DNA from: Prorocentrum cordatum
Taxonomy: Eukaryota; Sar; Dinophyceae; Prorocentrales; Prorocentraceae
NCBI GenBank assembly: GCA_963575745.1
Contig: CAUYUJ010009480.1
Span: 76,507 to 140,506 of the forward strand
Reading direction: 5' to 3'
Length of the DNA: 64,000 nucleotides
Part shown: one piece after another, positions 41,275 through 51,930 of the stretch
How positions within the stretch are numbered: the first letter of the stretch is position 1
How the letters are laid out: every line of letters starts with the position of its first letter
Program-made: the position numbers and the translations under genes
Notes under the pieces: generated by a model
Told to the model about the DNA's origin: nothing
Databases searched by the model: none
The model's input: only the letters and a program-made list of their open reading frames with translations

Positions 41275-41430
41275 GATCGGGATAAATCGCTCCAGAGCGT
41301 TCCGGAGCGCTCTCAGAGCGTTCCGGAACGGTCTGGAGCGGCCGCCGCGCCCAATACATCCTCCAAACCCGCCGATTCTCAGAGATTTCGAATTATCCCG
41401 ATCCGATTTTGTCCCGATCTTCGGCTTCGT
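41275..41430 (-). repeat. Dispersed repeat family P, copy 1
   Basis: Reverse-complement counterpart of 52925-53085. Shared blocks are AATCTCTGAGAATCGGCGG / CATCTCTGGGATCCGGCGG, a GTTCCGGAACGCTC / GTTCTGGAACGCTC palindrome and GATTTATCC. The outer parts CGGGATAA and TTATCCCG form an inverted pair here. Confidence 0.65.
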
Positions 41431-42559
41431 TTTACCGACATGGGGTGGAGGGGGGGAAGGAGGAGGAGGCGGGGTCTGGTTCCGGACCTCTGCTTCAGGC
41501 GACTGTTTGCAGCAGTGCGTCCAGTATGGGGGAGACCCCACCTGCTTGACACAGGCGCCAACAAACAGCCAAGATCCACTCCACGAGGGGGGGGGAGGAG
41601 GGGTGCGAGGGCCCGGGCCAAACGGCAAAACAGTTATTAAGAAAACGATCATAATTGGCCGTGGACGGCCACACTGTCTGGCCGATCGTCGGATGGTGCG
41701 CGGCCATCCGAAAGCAAGACGCGGAGCCCGTCCAACGAGCAAGCGCGGCGAGCCGAGCACGAGGGTCAACTCAAACATAAGGCGAGCCATCCAGACGATT
41801 ACTGCGAATCCAGTGCTCCGCCGATTCCAGGGCCCCACCGATCACAAGAACCAACTTGGTGTTTTTGGGGCTCCTGGATGCGCGTGGTGACCCGACCTGG
41901 CCACCTCTGCGACGCAATAGCCCAGGCTCCCCCCGACCCCGGATGAACAAGGGACGGGATTGTCTGGCCAAGCCATGTCGAACCTATGCAGATTCGCGCC
42001 ATTCGGCACGCAGCGGAGTGGTATAATGTCAATGCGTCTGGTCAGGTTTCTGTAAATTGTCTGCCCCCTACTAACTAGCGTCTACTCACATGCATGCCCC
42101 CTTTCCGAGGCTCCTTGGGCAACCTGGCACCTCCCTGGCGGTCCGCAAAATCTCCAAGATACCCGGGATGCCTTCCGCAACAGCCCATGAAAGCCACCAC
42201 GGCTGTAGAAATTACCAAAAATTACCAAACATGATCGACCCACGGACCCAGAACATAATTTTGAAATGCAAGGCATGGCAACGTTTTCAATTCTGAAGGT
42301 ATCGACCGTGATGAACCGTGCCACGGGTTGTGCTTTGCTGTGCTGTGCTGAAATAAGATGTGCCATGCCGCAATGACGGTGCGCTTTATAGCGTTGCGGA
42401 ACAAGCCGTCCTGCATCAGATTCCTGACCAAACTGATCTGGATCTTAAGCTTGAGCTTCCTCACCGAATGGCTGGCCCAGAGCTGGTTGCCGTCGAGACG
42501 TGCGGGACGCGCAATCAGCTCGAGCTCAAAATCCGACCCAGTTCCGAAGCGGGACGATA
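41431..42559. other. Unannotated stretch
   Basis: No gene or dispersed repeat recognised. TTACCAAAAATTACCAAA (42213) is a small direct repeat. Confidence 0.4.
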
Positions 42560-42569
42560 CGACACGGGT

Positions 42570-42950
42570 CGCAGGGCGCCCGGGGCGCACTGGGGGATGC
42601 GCCACGGGACGCGTCAGGGGACGTGACGTAGACGCATCAGGGACCTGCCACGGAGCGTGCCAAAGTGCGTGCCAGAGGCCGCCGTGCCAGGGGCCGTCCC
42701 GAGAGACGCCCAAGGTGCTGTGGCCACGGACGAGCCGGGGGACGTGGCAAGGGACGCGCCACGGGATGGGCAGGAGAAGCGCTAGGGGGCAAACCAGGGA
42801 ACGCGACAGAGGACGAGCCGGGGGACGCGCCGAGGGGCGTGCCACGGGTCGTGCAAGGGGGCGTCAAGCCAGGAGACGTCGCACGGGACGCGCCAGGTAA
42901 CGCGCCTGCGCGCCAAGGCACGCGCCACGGAACGGGCAGGGGCCGTGCAA
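42570..42950 (+). repeat. Degenerate minisatellite on GGGACGCGCCACGG
   Basis: Units of about 10-24 bp built from GGGACGTG, CGCCACGGGACG and GAGCCGGGGGACG. It is strongly degenerate, so the period is not exact. Confidence 0.65.
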
Positions 42951-42964
42951 AAGCACAGGACTTG

Positions 42965-43165
42965 GGAACACGGGCGAAAGGAACCCATGCCAGAACACAT
43001 AGCCTGCTCTCACGTACCGAAGGGACCCGTGCAAACACATGGTTCGAGCCCACGGGCGAGCGAAACCCATGTCAACACATGTAGTGTTGGCTCACGGGCG
43101 AAGAGAGCCCAAGTAACAACACATAGTACAATTTGGGCTTACAGACAGAAACGGTCCCATGCAAA
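42965..43165 (+). repeat. Degenerate tandem repeat of about 42-47 bp
   Basis: ACGGGCGAAAGGAACCCATG, ACCGAAGGGACCCGTG, ACGGGCGAGCGAAACCCATG and ACGGGCGAAGAGAGCCCAAG recur, each followed by an AACACATG-like block. Confidence 0.7.
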
Positions 43166-43171
43166 AGCGCG

Positions 43172-43177
<6 letters not shown>

Positions 43178-43202
<25 letters not shown>

Positions 43203-43335
43203 CGCAAACACAGCACCAACACACCCAACCACCAACACAAACACACACACAAGCCCATGCAATCCCAGCACAACACACACACCCACACACAAGCGCACAA
43301 CCAACACAAACACACACACACACGCACACACGCAC
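43178..43335. repeat. AC-rich microsatellite
   Basis: CG and AC dinucleotides at 43168-43201, then degenerate ACACAAACACACCC DNA. Confidence 0.9.
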
Positions 43336-43664
43336 ATTCGTTAGCGATCGCGGCTCAGTGAGAACCCAACCAGGCGGTCTCGTCGCTCTGACCAGAGCGA
43401 GCCGAGTTCGAGGACCGACAGGTCACTCTCGGAGTCACGACAGGCTGAGCAGGTCGCAAAAAGACAACGCACGCAACCGAATCGCACACACAATCCCGCT
43501 CTTCTGGCGGCAGCGGCCTCGCGCGCGGCGACGAGGCCGAGTCAGCAAAGATACTGAGCGTGGGACCACGGCCAGGCCATCAGCAATCGCCTTGGATCCC
43601 ACAGCACCTACCCGCCATACAGCACATCCGCACCATCGCACACGTAAGCTGCTCCTTCGGGGCG

Positions 43665-43832
43665 GGGGAGGAGGAGGAGGGGAGGAACAGGAGGAGGAGG
43701 AGGAGGAGGAGGAGGAGGAGGAGGAGGAAAAAGAACAGCAGGAGAGGGAGGAGGAGGATGACGAGGAGGAGGAGGAGGAGGAGGAGGAGGAGGAGGAGGA
43801 GGAGGAGGAGGGGGGGGAGGAGGAGGAGGAGG
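43665..43832. repeat. GGA tract
   Basis: GGA triplets interrupted by AAAAAGAACAG and GGGG. Confidence 0.92.
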
Positions 43833-44175
43833 AGGCCTCTGCGACTCTCGTGGCAACGCTCGGATGCACAGGCAGAACGCGCTGGCGAAGAGTGCAAGTG
43901 ACGCGGTGGCGGAGGCGCGCTCGGAGAGAGGGCGCGCTCTCCTGGTTCGGCGAGGGGCGGGCGGGCGCGAGCAGACCAAGAGGCCAAACGAGCCACCCGA
44001 AGACCTGGCAGCGTCGTGCTGCAACGAAGCAGCTGCAGCGCAGAGCGAGGCAAGGGCGCATCGCACTCCGAAGCCTGGGCGCCCGCGCACCTTCTGCGTC
44101 GCGGCGCGGCAGGGGCGGTCCGCACGCGCGCTCGGGCGAGCCGGGCGAAGCCTCGGCGCCCACAGGAAACCACGG
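43833..44175. other. Unannotated GC-rich stretch
   Basis: No feature recognised. Confidence 0.4.
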
Positions 44176-44292
44176 GTTGAATTCCAACGTGGATCTGTTA
44201 CTATACAGAGGGTCATGAAACAAACGTTGAAGCACATATTATGACGATATGTGCATATGCGGTCTGGCAAATCGGGGCGGCATCAACGGGCA
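44176..44292 (+). repeat. Dispersed repeat family J, copy 1
   Basis: Aligned to 47507-47622 with few gaps: ATTCCAACGTGG, TCTGTTACTATA, GGTCATGAAACAAACGTTGAA, TGTGCATATG and CTGGCAAATCGGGGCGG are shared. The family is unknown. Confidence 0.8.
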
Positions 44293-45330
44293 CCCGCGGC
44301 CCAGGGGCACCCTGGTTGGCGGAGGCAACTCCGGCTGCCGCAACAGCTCTCCGCCCGCTGCCGCGCACAGCCGCCCTCGCAGCTCTTCCGCCGCCCTCCG
44401 CGGGCAGCCTGCCATGGGGGCGAGATGCCCCCCCCTTCGGCTCCTCGAGGCTGCGGGCCCTCTTTGGGGAGCCAGAACGCCCCCGACTGCCGCCGCCAGC
44501 GGAGGAAGAGAATTCTCCAGACTTCGGAGTGGACCCGCAGTGGATCCCCTGGGGGGTCCAGGGGTGGATCCACCACGGATGCGCTCGTATGGGCACGAGA
44601 AGCGGCGACGTGTATTTTAAGGTGAGACTGATGTCATGCCAAGATTGGCTCCATGTGCGTTCCCGGAATTACACAGGATCCAGCGGCGCAGCCAGTGCGG
44701 AACAGCAGGAACTGTGGGGAATCCGGGGGCCTTGGTAATCTTGGAACGTATCATTATCCTGAGCTCCTGCTAATACCAGCATGAAATACGGGGGGGCGGG
44801 TGCGATAGAAGCGAAACGAGGGAAAATAAGATGACGAGCCCTTCTCTCACAGATGGGCTTCTCTGCACACATCCCATGCCGCCCTTCTGTCACAGAGGGG
44901 CCAGAACTGCCACCTTCTTTCGGCTTTTGGATTGCCCATCGCTCGGAAGAAGCATGTAGAAACATGAAGCAGGAAGACGTTGAAGGTTGATCGGGTCCCG
45001 TCCGCCACTCTGAGGAGGACGGAATAGGTGAGGCCACTCGATCATGGAAGTAGTTGGGAAGGCGCTCAGAGTAGACTGGGTGCTGGGACGTCGAAACACA
45101 CCTACTCTCAACGACCGATGGGTACCCCGAGACTCGCTGGAGGCATGGCCGCGCCGACGAGGAGCCGCCGTGGACCCGCCCGTGGGCCCGCCGTGTGCGC
45201 CAGGGCGGCAGCCGGGAGCGGCAGGGCGGAGGCGCGCCTCCTCCCCGTCCAGCGCCCCCGGCTGGTCGATGCGCGAGTCCGCGACCTGCGCGGGCTCGGC
45301 GGTCGAAAGGTGGCGTTTGACTACATTTGG
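44293..45330. other. Unannotated stretch
   Basis: No gene recognised. GGATCC recurs at 44543-44575 around TGGATCCCCTGGGGGGTCCA, a small palindrome. Confidence 0.4.
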
Positions 45331-45502
45331 GGCGTTGACCCAAGGAACCCTAAATGAGGAACGAGGCCCCTTTTTTCCCATAAGTTAAACGCCGATGTTC
45401 CATGGGAAACCTCAGGAAAACCCAAGGAGCACTGTAAAACAACTAAGGAACACGGAGCCCCTCCCAAACGAAAAGAGTTCCTTCTTCAGCGTCCCGACTG
45501 TA
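45331..45502 (+). mobile_element. Dispersed element family H, copy 3 (shorter, diverged)
   Basis: From GGCGTTGACCCAAGGAACCC to GTCCCGACTGTA, retaining GAGGAACGAGGCCCC and GAAAAGAGTTCCTTCTTCAG. It lacks the first 45 or so bases of the other two copies. Confidence 0.8.
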
Positions 45503-45522
45503 TTCTTTGACTGCACTGGACT

Positions 45523-45553
45523 ACTCCTCCTGTAGAGGGGCACGCCCGACTTA
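45523..45553 (+). repeat. Right-end fragment of MITE family G
   Basis: CTCCTCCTGTAGAGGGGCACGCCCGACTTA matches the right end of copy C at 59.8 kb (positions 59836-59861). No left end is present. Confidence 0.6.
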
Positions 45554-45558
45554 AAACA

Positions 45559-45714
45559 AAGGCCCGACGACCCGACAGCGAAAACCGTGGGCTCGTTGGG
45601 CGCTCGGCGTGCGCACCCTGCTGTGAAGTTATTGTTGGCACACGCGAGATCTCCAGCACGCCGAGTAGCGTTCAAGATGGCCTCCGAGACCGCCAGCAGG
45701 CTCCCCAAAAAACC
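45559..45714 (+). repeat. Dispersed repeat family K, copy 1 (uninterrupted)
   Basis: Runs from AAGGCCCGACGACCCGACAG through GTTGGGCGCTCGGCGTGCGC to CCGAGACCGCCAGCAGGCTC. The copy at 49938 has the same order but is split by about 196 bp at the position of GAGTAGCGTTCAA. Confidence 0.8.
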
Positions 45715-45824
45715 AAAGAGCTATGTTGTTCCCATCGCACTTACGGACCACGTCCCAGAAACAAGTGGCACGTGCGCCATGGCTCTTGCATGAAAATGAA
45801 GGGGGAGGAGGAGGAGGAGGTGGA

Positions 45825-46658
45825 GGAGGGGGGAAATGGGGGCAAGACATCGCCCCTCGGGGCCCAGCAACGGGGCCCAAGTCCTAGGTGGGGAGGGGGG
45901 GGAGGTGGCGTGCGTCGCGACGCGGAATAATAAAATTGTCCGGGCAGAAGGGGACACGAGGAGGAGGTCCTACTGGGCGCTGGAGGCGCGGACAGGAGGG
46001 GGGGAGGTGGTGTGCGTCGCGACGCGGGATAAAATGGTCGGGGCGGAGGGGGCACTGGGCGGGGCTTGGGGCAGAGGGCCACGGGCGGGGAGTCCAACTG
46101 GGGCGCTGGGGACGGGGAGGGGGAAGGGGGGAGGCGGCGCGCGTCGCGACGCGGAATAAAATTGTCCGGGCGGGGGGGGGCACGGGGCGGAACCCCCACT
46201 GGGGCGTTGGGGACGCGGGGAGGGGAGGTGGTGTGCGTCGCGACGCAGAATAAAGCGTTCGTGGCGGACGGGGCAGTGGGCGGGGCTCCCGCTGGGGCGC
46301 TGGGGACGCGGGGGGGCTCGGGGCAGAGAGCCACGGCGCGGGGGTCCCACTCTGGCGCCGGGGACGCGGGGGGGTGGGGAGGGGCGACGCGAATAAAGCG
46401 TTCGTGGCGGAGGGGGGCATTGGGCGGGGTTCCCGCTGGGGCGCTGGGGGCGCAGGGGGGGCTCGGGGCAGCCAGCCACGGCGCGGGGGTCCTACCATGG
46501 CGCTGGGAACGCGGGGGGGGGGGCGGGGGGCGCGCGCGGAATAAAACGTTCGTGGCGAAGGGGGAAATGGGCGGGGCTCCCGCTGGGGCGCTGAGGGCGC
46601 GGGGGGGCTCGCGGCAGAAAACCACAGCGTGGGGGTCCCACACTGCGCTGGGGACGCA

Positions 46659-46692
<34 letters not shown>

Positions 46693-46985
46693 GCGAAATA
46701 AAGGTTCGTGGCGGAGGGGGCAGTGGGCAGGGTTCCTGCTGTGGCGCTGGGGGCGCGGGGGGGCTCGGGGCTGAGAGCCACGGCGCGGGGGTGCCATTCT
46801 GGCGCTGGGGACGCGGGGGGGGGGTGCGACGCGGAGTGGTGCGTTCGCGGCGGAGCTGGCAGTGGGCGGGGCCCCCGCTGGGGCGCTGAGGGCGCGGGGG
46901 GCTCGGGGCAGAGAGCCACGGCGCAGCGGTTCCACTCTGGCGCTGGGGTCGCGGGGGGGGGGGGGGGGTGCGACGCGGAATAAAG
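45825..46985 (+). repeat. G-rich tandem array with GCGACGCGGAATAAA motif
   Basis: Nine blocks end in GAATAAA or a variant, at about 45926, 46028, 46157, 46249, 46392, 46540, 46698, 46836 and 46979 (spacing about 90-160 bp). They contain GGGGCGCTGGGGACGCGG, GGCGGGGCTCCCGCTGGGG, GCAGAGAGCCACGGCGCGGG and GTTCGTGGCGGAG. G runs reach 31 bases (46659-46689), and variation in run length changes the period. Confidence 0.9.
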
Positions 46986-47189
46986 TAGTCGGAGCTCTAC
47001 ACACCCTGTGCAAGAGAACGTGTTCGAACACCCAGAAAAACATCGAAACAGTGTTGGACGAGTGCCGCCTCCCAGGGCAAGACACGTGAAAACCCTCCAA
47101 TTCGGGTGCGTCTTTGTGCTCGGCATCCGCTCGGACGATCAAAGCTAAATGAGGATTGAACATCGTAAACCCAAAAGAGAAGTAACGGG

Positions 47190-47354
47190 ATTCAAATAAA
47201 ATTCCGGCGCTCCACGCGGATGCTTTGGATATGTGTTGGAAACCCCGTCCCTGGCGCGCGGAGCGCGCCAAAGGCGGCGCCGGAGGCGCCGCCGGGGTGG
47301 TCAAGCGCGGATCCAAGAAATCCGCGCGGAACGCCAAAATTTTATGTTTATGCC
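47190..47354. mobile_element. Hairpin element family E, copy 4
   Basis: The outer arms are diverged (AAATAAAATTCCGGCGCTCC versus AACGCCAAAATTTTATG). The inner stems, CTGGCGCGCGGAGCGCGCCA and GGCGGCGCCGGAGGCGCCGC, are perfectly conserved. Confidence 0.8.
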
Positions 47355-47506
47355 GTTACGTCTGATAACGGCGAGGGGCCTCAAGCAAGGACAACCCACC
47401 TTTGGATTAGTTGGATCCCTTCCCACCCAACCATGGACCCCTTCCAGGAGCCTTGATCCACCATCAAATTGCCGCGGCGGCTGGCGGAGCACGGGGGCGC
47501 GGGCCA

Positions 47507-47622
47507 CGTTGGATTCCAACGTGGGTCTGTTACTATAGACAAGGTCATGAAACAAACGTTGAAACACATGTTATGCCTATCTGTGCATATGTGGACTGGC
47601 AAATCGGGGCGGTATCAACGCG
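47507..47622 (+). repeat. Dispersed repeat family J, copy 2
   Basis: Counterpart of 44176-44292. It carries GGATTCCAACGTGGGTCTGT and GGTCATGAAACAAACGTTGAA. Confidence 0.8.
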
Positions 47623-49471
47623 ACGCCAAGGGTCGTCGTGGACTCGAGCCTTTGGCCTGGAAGCACGAGGCGCACGATTACCCATATAATGAAGTTCTGC
47701 AACCGGTCACTGTGTTCTGGGGGCACCGACGCGCAGAACAATGTTCAGCTAATCGTTAGCTGGCGCCCGCGTCGAACTCATGCCTCTTCCCCCGCCTCCT
47801 CCCAATATCCCTTCGCATTGGCCCCGCCCTCCTCATGCCCCTCCGAATACCCCGAGTCCTCATCATGCCCCGTATCCACATTGTCACCCCCCCTGTGCCA
47901 ATTCATGTCGTTCCTCGTCATCCTCCTCCGCAGGATGAGTTCCCCCATCGTCCACATGCCTGCCCTCCTCCCATCCTCTACGCCCTAGTGCAGATCATGC
48001 CCCCTCCTTCTGCCCCCCCCCGCCTCCCTCGCCCTCGTGATGCTGACACCGATGATGCAGCTCCTCATGGGCACATTTCCCCCCTCTCGTCCAGTCCCAT
48101 TCATCCCTGGCCACTTGGCCACTCCTCCTATCGAACCCCTTCCTTCCCACAGTCCACCACCCCCACCCCCCTCCGCGCCTGTGCATTCCCAGACCACGGC
48201 CCCCTCCTGGACCTGCCGGGAGACCCGAAGAAACTCCCGCCCAGTGACCACTCCAGCTAGCGGCGCGCAACAAATGCACAGTCGGAGACACGAGCTGTGC
48301 ATTTCGACCGCGTACGACGCCACCCCTGGACCAGCCGAAAGAGAAACGCGAAAACTCCCGCCCAATCAACACCAGCCGCGAGCTGCACACTCCAAATACA
48401 CACATGGGAACGAAACCTGCGCACACAGATCACACCACGACCTTGATCTGTGTATTTCGAAAAAGGTAAAAGCTCGCCACCTCGAGGGTGCCCCAACTCC
48501 GCCAACCCACAACCGAGGTCGACATGCCCAGCTAGGGGGATGCAAGTATACGCTTCCCCGGCCCAGGGCGCCCCCGAAGGAGCTGAAAATGCACGCGTCC
48601 CTGGCCCAAGGCGGCCGCGGCGAAACGCGACACCAAAGCGGCCCCCAACGGCCCGAAAACGTCCCCAACGGCCCCGAAGGACCCCACAGAAGGCCGCACA
48701 ACAATCCGAGAACACGAAAGGTGTCACATGTCATGGACCCCGTAACAGTCAAAGCTCCACGCGTCGCCATACAGACCGCTGCACTGGCAAGGGGGCGGAC
48801 CTGGCCGCAAGCACCTATAATTTACATGTTAGCGATACGACTGTGTTCGGCGGCCGTGCCGCCCGCGTTTGAAGTGCGCCCCGATAGCTCGCATTGGCAA
48901 TCCCTCTGTTCGGTTGCGCCGCTGCGCCCAAATATCGAAACGGCGATCTACTGCTGATACGGGCACGCGGCACCAGGGACTTCACTTTTCGAACAAGGGG
49001 ACAGACGAGGTAGGGACGGACGGTGGAGCAGGGAGGCACAAGGTAACGAGGAACAGTGGGGGAGGTAAAAAGGGGCGCTCCCCCGCCAGAGCCGCGAACG
49101 CTTTCGACACCATCCATGGGGCGGAAGAAAGGAAAGGGAATGGAGCAAGGGCGAGGACGACGACGGGAAGCAAAGTGTCCTGGGTCCGCATATAGCCATA
49201 TGCTTGCAATTCGGGTGCGCGCGCTTTCTTCGAGGCACTCCAAGCTCGACCCATTCACGAATTCCTCCAAACTGTGTAAACATTCTGCCCTCTGCCCCCC
49301 CTTCCTATACACCTGCCTCAGAACAGAGGAGCAGTGGATTCCAAGGGCCACGCCCCAGAGCGCCCAGGGCGAGTCTCTGCGGCAGCGCGAGCGGGAGAGG
49401 CACCACGAGCAGCGTCTGCCGGCGTGGGGCCCGGGCAATGCTACGTCTTCGGCCACGGACCCCCGTCCAAC
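47623..49471. other. Unannotated stretch with a diverged tandem duplication
   Basis: CTGGACC(T/A)GCCG..GAAACTCCCGCCCA.. and TGTGCATTTCGA/TGTGTATTTCGA recur at about 48207-48315 and 48326-48472, indicating a tandem duplication of about 110-130 bp with heavy divergence. No gene is recognised elsewhere. Confidence 0.45.
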
Positions 49472-49651
49472 ACAGTAGGGGCCGACCACAAGAAACCTTC
49501 CACAAGAAATCCAACCCCGAGACCCCAGGACGCCCAATCATGTTTTTGGTGTGGGAACGTCGCGTTGTCCATTGCAAGACCATCGAAGCCCAAGAAACCC
49601 AGGGCACCCTGGAGGCAAGCAGGGTGATTCTTGGCATGGGTCCCCACTGTA
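49472..49651 (+). mobile_element. Dispersed repeat family B, copy 2, with inverted ends
   Basis: Starts ACAGTAGGGGCCGACC and ends GGCATGGGTCCCCACTGT, an imperfect inverted pair. Its interior, AACCCAGGGCACCCTGGAGG and others, matches 1083-1247. A further right-end fragment, TTGGCATGGGTCTCCACTGT, occurs at about 49828. Confidence 0.78.
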
Positions 49652-49937
49652 CAATCAAGCTGCTGCAATGAGGAACGCTGAAGTCTGGAACAGAGCCCCT
49701 TTCTGGGCTTCAGAGGAGCCTAGATGCGCGAGGAGGGCTGGAGGAACAACCACAGAAGGACCTGAGCCCGGCGCCTGATGATCCCCAGACGTCCGATGAC
49801 TTGAACTTCTCCATGCGCGGATCTTGGCATGGGTCTCCACTGTACCCATCGGCTTCGGGCGGACTTCGGCGGTACTCGGCGGTCCACTGACAGTCTTCGG
49901 CGGCCTCTGGTGCGAGAGCTTGACGGTGGCGTCCAAC

Positions 49938-50279
49938 AAGGGGCCAACGACCAAACAGCGAAAGCAATGGGCTCTTTGGGCGCTCGACGTGCGCACTCTG
50001 CCGTGGGGCTTTGGCACACGAGATGTTCAGCACGTCGAATATCGGGGGTGCGCAAACATGGATTAGCGATCCATGGATTTGGCGCGCGGTCGTCAAATCC
50101 ATAGATCGGGGGAAGTGCCCTCCCCAAAATGCGGCCCGTGCCACCTCCTTCGGCGGCCGAAATCCGCGATTTCCTGCAGAAAAGGGGTCCGTCGCTAATC
50201 CACGCCCCCTTGATCCGTGTTTGCGATCGCCTGGGAAAGGCGTTCAAAATAGCCTCCGAGGCCGCCAGCAGGCTCCCAA
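49938..50279 (+). repeat. Dispersed repeat family K, copy 2, split by an insertion
   Basis: The left part ends CAGCACGTCGAATA at about 50043 and the right part resumes GCGTTCAAAATAGCCTCCG at about 50240, whereas copy 1 at 45559 reads through this point in 10 or so bases. Confidence 0.75.
50044..50239. mobile_element. Insertion of about 196 bp inside family K copy 2
   Basis: Near its ends are GCGCAAACATGGAT (50050) and ATCCGTGTTTGCG (about 50213), inverted with one or two mismatches. Internal ATTAGCGATCCATGGATT is partly palindromic and GTCGCTAATCCACG repeats near the right end. Exact target-site bases are unclear. No coding capacity. Confidence 0.7.
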
Positions 50280-50598
50280 AGACCCCCCCCTTGAACCTCC
50301 TCTAAAGCCCCCGAAGCGCTCCCAAGAAAGTCCAAAAGACCTCAGAACTACCTCTGGCCAGACTTCCAAGAGACCCCCCTAGCGAGCCTCTACGGATCCG
50401 AGACCTTCCTGGGGCCTTCCTCCAAATCCCCCTGCAAGGCCAGTGGAACCAACCGGAAGGCATCTGAAGTAGCGTCCCGCGTGCGAGTGGTAGGAGCACG
50501 CGCGCACTGGCAAGGAAGGGCGTTGGAACAGGCGCTCCGCAAACACACTGCCGCAGAGCACTAGGACTGGGCACTGGCGCGGGCGCGCGCTAGGATTA
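50280..50598. other. Unannotated stretch
   Basis: No feature recognised. Confidence 0.4.
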
Positions 50599-50787
50599 TG
50601 TCGGGCCTGTCCCCCTATAGGGAGATGCTCGACGAAAAATAGAAAATACCCCAAACATAATCAAAAAATACTCCAAAAATAGTCTGGGGATATTTTTTGA
50701 GTAGTTGTTGGCCTTTTGGGGGTATTTTTTTTTTGTTTTTAATATTTCCCGTCGAAAATCCCCCTGTTGGGGGACAGGCCCGACTTA
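50599..50787. mobile_element. MITE family G, copy A
   Basis: Starts TGTCGGGCCTGTCCCCCTAT and ends GGGGGACAGGCCCGACTTA, an inverted pair of about 17 bp. The interior is AT-rich (TATTTTTTGAGTAG, GGTATTTTTTTTTTGTTTTT), unlike its GC-rich surroundings. Further copies are at 59350 and 59706 and a fragment at 45523. No coding capacity. Confidence 0.82.
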
Positions 50788-50924
50788 ACGCCAGGAAGGC
50801 ATGACACTCTGCTGCGTGCTCGCAGGCTGGGCCACACCACCTCGTGCGCGCGCACCGGCCCCGCGCGGCCCTATAGGCGGCAACGACCCCGAGCGGCTTT
50901 CCCGACCTGTTTTCCCGGGAGTCG

Positions 50925-51087
50925 CGGAGGAGGAGGAGAAGGAGGAGGAGGAGGACGAGGAGGAGGAGGAGGAGGAGGAGGAGGAGGACGAGGAGGAGGA
51001 GGAGGAGGAGGAGGAGGAGGGGAGGAGGAGGAGGAGGAGGAGGAGGAGGAGGAGGAGGAGGAGGAGGAGGAGGAGGAGGAGGAGGAC
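50925..51087. repeat. GGA tract
   Basis: Nearly pure GGA with GAC interruptions, about 160 bp. Confidence 0.95.
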
Positions 51088-51748
51088 AGCTGGGGCGAAC
51101 GGGGCGTGGGCTCCCTCGCCCCCCGCGGCCTCCCCGAGCTGCTTCCCCGCCACGCCTCCGCGTCGGCAGGCAGCTCGGGAGAGCCGCCGGGCAAGGAGGG
51201 GGCTCCGGGGCCCCCCAGCGAATGCGGTGTGATTCGGGACGTCCGCTCGGACGTTCACGGAGAATCTTCGGGACATCGGAGTATATGTTTCTGGAGAGGT
51301 TTGAAGGACCTCCGTCGCGGTTTGAGGAGACAAGAGATATCAACTTCCGCGGGTGTTTGCAGGATTCGGGGGCTCGCGCCTTTTCGGGCCGAGAGCGGCC
51401 AAAGACGGCTCTGATGGCCTCCGAGATCGCACCAGCACGGCCCAAGAGGCTCGAAGAAGGGCACCGTGACGGCCCATAGTGAAGGGGCCCTGGAACACAC
51501 AAATAAACACACACACAGTCAAGAGGGTTCTCCACATTTTCCAATATTTTCTGGGCTATTGGCTTCCCCCCCACTTCCATATTTTCCCATATCTTCTGGG
51601 GAATCGACGATTAATTGTGTCTGTGCGTTCTTTTCCCTTCTGAGAGAAGGCCACCTGAGCTGCTGTGCTGTTCAGACGTGCCTTCTTCCCCTACCCCAGG
51701 CTGCCATGCTGCGCTGTGCCGCGCTGTACTGCGCTGTGCTGCGCTGCG
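51088..51748. other. Unannotated stretch
   Basis: ATTTTCCAATATTTTCTGGG and ATATTTTCCCATATCTTCTGGGG occur at about 51535 and 51580 as a short duplication. CTGTGCTG/CTGCGCTG repeats occur at 51710-51750. No gene recognised. Confidence 0.45.
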
Positions 51749-51850
51749 CTGGATGGGCTATTGGGTCCCTATCGGTGATCCCTGGGCGATCAGGGGTCGA
51801 CGATTCCCCCCGAAGAGGGGGGTGCATCGATAGGGGGGATAGGCATGGTA
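51749..51850 (+). repeat. Dispersed repeat family O, copy 2
   Basis: GCTATTGGGTCCCTATCGGT, GGGCGATCAGGGGTCGACGA match 22786-22875; CCCCCCGAAGAGGGGGG inside is a short hairpin. Confidence 0.65.
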
Positions 51851-51930
51851 TGCCTGTTCCTGCCCTAATAAAGGGGATCAGGGGCAACGCTCCCAGACCT
51901 CCGACGTCATGATTTTTGCAGAACGTCGAT

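Noticed and set aside
43035-43060. GGTTCGAGCCC as a tRNA B box
   Set aside because: No A box or cloverleaf is found upstream; it lies in a tandem repeat.
45345-45360. CCCTAAA as a telomere repeat
   Set aside because: A single occurrence within a dispersed element; no tandem telomeric array.
47985-48957. Long proline-rich frames in the 48-kb stretch as genes
   Set aside because: Overlapping frames on both strands are equally open, no motifs are seen and the region contains a diverged tandem duplication.
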